From NCBI GenBank assembly GCA_018712725.1, contig DVGN01000046.1, forward strand, positions 1-32,626: DNA of 32,626 nt, written 5' to 3'. Shown here piece after piece: positions 32,242-32,626 of this stretch; position 1 is the stretch's first letter; every line of letters begins with the position of its first letter. A program made the position numbers and the translations under genes. The DNA is from Candidatus Scatosoma pullicola. GTDB taxonomy: Bacteria; Bacillota; Clostridia; Christensenellales; Borkfalkiaceae. The notes below the pieces were generated by a model. That model had not been told where the DNA came from, made no database searches, and saw only the letters and a list, made by a program, of their open reading frames with translations.

Positions 32242-32285
32242 AACAATGCTGTGCCGATGAGCGCGTCGTCGGCGTCATATAGAAT

Positions 32286-32375
32286 GCAGAGATGGCGGAG
32301 CGGCTGAACGCGCACGATTCGAAATCGTGTTATGCAGGAATGTATACGAGGGTTCAAATCCCTCTCTCTGCGCCA
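32286..32375 (+). tRNA. tRNA-Ser (anticodon CGA)
   Basis: A 90-base class II tRNA with encoded CCA. The acceptor GCAGAGA pairs with TCTCTGC, the discriminator is G (32372), and CCA lies at 32373-32375. The anticodon stem CACGA/TCGTG encloses TTCGAAA with anticodon CGA at 32320-32322, reading UCG. A long variable arm (TTATGCAGGAATGTATAC) marks tRNA-Ser. The T arm is GAGGG-TTCAAAT-CCCTC. Confidence 0.97.
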
Positions 32376-32381
32376 TATGGG

Positions 32382-32420
32382 AATAATACGAACCCCAAAA
32401 AGGAGTTCGTATTATTTTTT
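32382..32420 (+). terminator. terminator after tRNA-Ser
   Basis: AATAATACGAAC (32382-32393) pairs perfectly with GTTCGTATTATT (32405-32416), followed by further T residues. It begins 6 bases after the tRNA CCA. Confidence 0.9.
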
Positions 32421-32547
32421 GCCCGCGATTTCTTCGGAATGATTGTCCGTCTAAAATAGCCCTCCAGCCCTCCGAATTTGCTTTTTCGGGAGGCTTAGGG
32501 TAGCATAGTTCCTCGTATAATAAGAAGTAGTAGTTTTTCATGTTCCT

Positions 32548-32576
32548 TTCCAAGGACGAGCAAAAAGTGCTATACT
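32548..32576 (+). promoter_or_regulatory. possible promoter near the window edge
   Basis: TTCCAA (32548-32553), 17 bases, TATACT (32571-32576). It would drive a gene beyond the window. Between it and the tRNA terminator I see only an imperfect dyad (AGCCCTCCGAA with TTCGGGAGGCT near 32465-32496) and no gene. Confidence 0.45.
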
Positions 32577-32626
32577 GTTGTAAGATACTGTGGATCAGTT
32601 CATAGCTCCTATCGGTTAACGATTTC

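Noticed and set aside
32275-32553. Minus-strand 92-codon ORF over the tRNA-Ser
   Set aside because: Its translation contains the well-known spurious peptide made by the tRNA complement (REGFEPSY-like), so it is an artefact.

Overview
The window looks like a chromosome segment of a GC-rich anaerobic member of Clostridia (Bacillota), probably an uncultured gut lineage. The evidence is the whiA/murB/dnaE/pfkA neighbourhood, consensus sigma-A promoters (TTGACA or TTGAAA, 17 nt, TATAAT), strong AGGAGG-type ribosome binding sites, oxygen-sensitive iron-sulfur enzymes, and GC-rich palindromic intergenic repeats of a kind I associate with gut Clostridia. The exact taxon cannot be read from the sequence. 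Every convincing gene is on the + strand; the many long minus-strand ORFs are GC-rich antisense shadows.

Layout. 1-2872: guanine nucleotide synthesis (3' part of guaB, then guaA). 2883-5580: accessory genes, partly AT-richer: a Cys-rich DUF3795-type protein, a SAM methyltransferase, a small RelA/SpoT-type HD hydrolase and a GIY-YIG/DUF4357 protein. 5788-7649: an unusual Cys/Ala-rich protein, then dinB behind a perfect consensus promoter with a LexA-like dyad. 7650-8398: an intergenic region of palindromic repeats and a block of consecutive hairpins. 8399-18110: an orphan solute-binding-like protein, murB, a PHP phosphoesterase, whiA, dnaE, pfkA and a PfkB/FruK-type sugar-phosphate kinase. 18111-19119: a second repeat region with a tandem array of palindromes and a candidate structured RNA ending in a rho-independent terminator. 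19120-20344: a small Cys4 protein, a PNPOx-like protein and a DUF308 membrane protein.

20468-32178 is the most interesting part. One apparent operon runs from an extended -10 promoter, through a leader containing a rho-independent hairpin, to a strong terminator. Gene order: an LDH-fold dehydrogenase carrying the malate-type Arg, fumC, hdrB, hdrC, hdrA, mvhD/flxD, two AsrA/FrhB-like Fe-S proteins, an NAD(P)H/FAD/[2Fe-2S] protein (FlxA-like), an FrdB-like Fe-S protein, an FrdA-like flavoprotein without the covalent-FAD histidine, and a PQ-loop membrane protein. Hdr-Flx modules are known electron-bifurcating machines. Their fusion here to malate dehydrogenase, fumarase and a fumarate reductase with no membrane anchor suggests a soluble system that oxidises NADH, reduces fumarate to succinate and may drive uphill reduction of ferredoxin. 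It resembles a bacterial counterpart of methanogen thiol:fumarate reductase with its HdrB-like domain on a separate polypeptide. The coupling is inferred from gene content and is not demonstrated.

The window ends with a tRNA-Ser(CGA) gene that has its own promoter and terminator, followed by about 200 bases holding a possible promoter for a gene beyond the edge.
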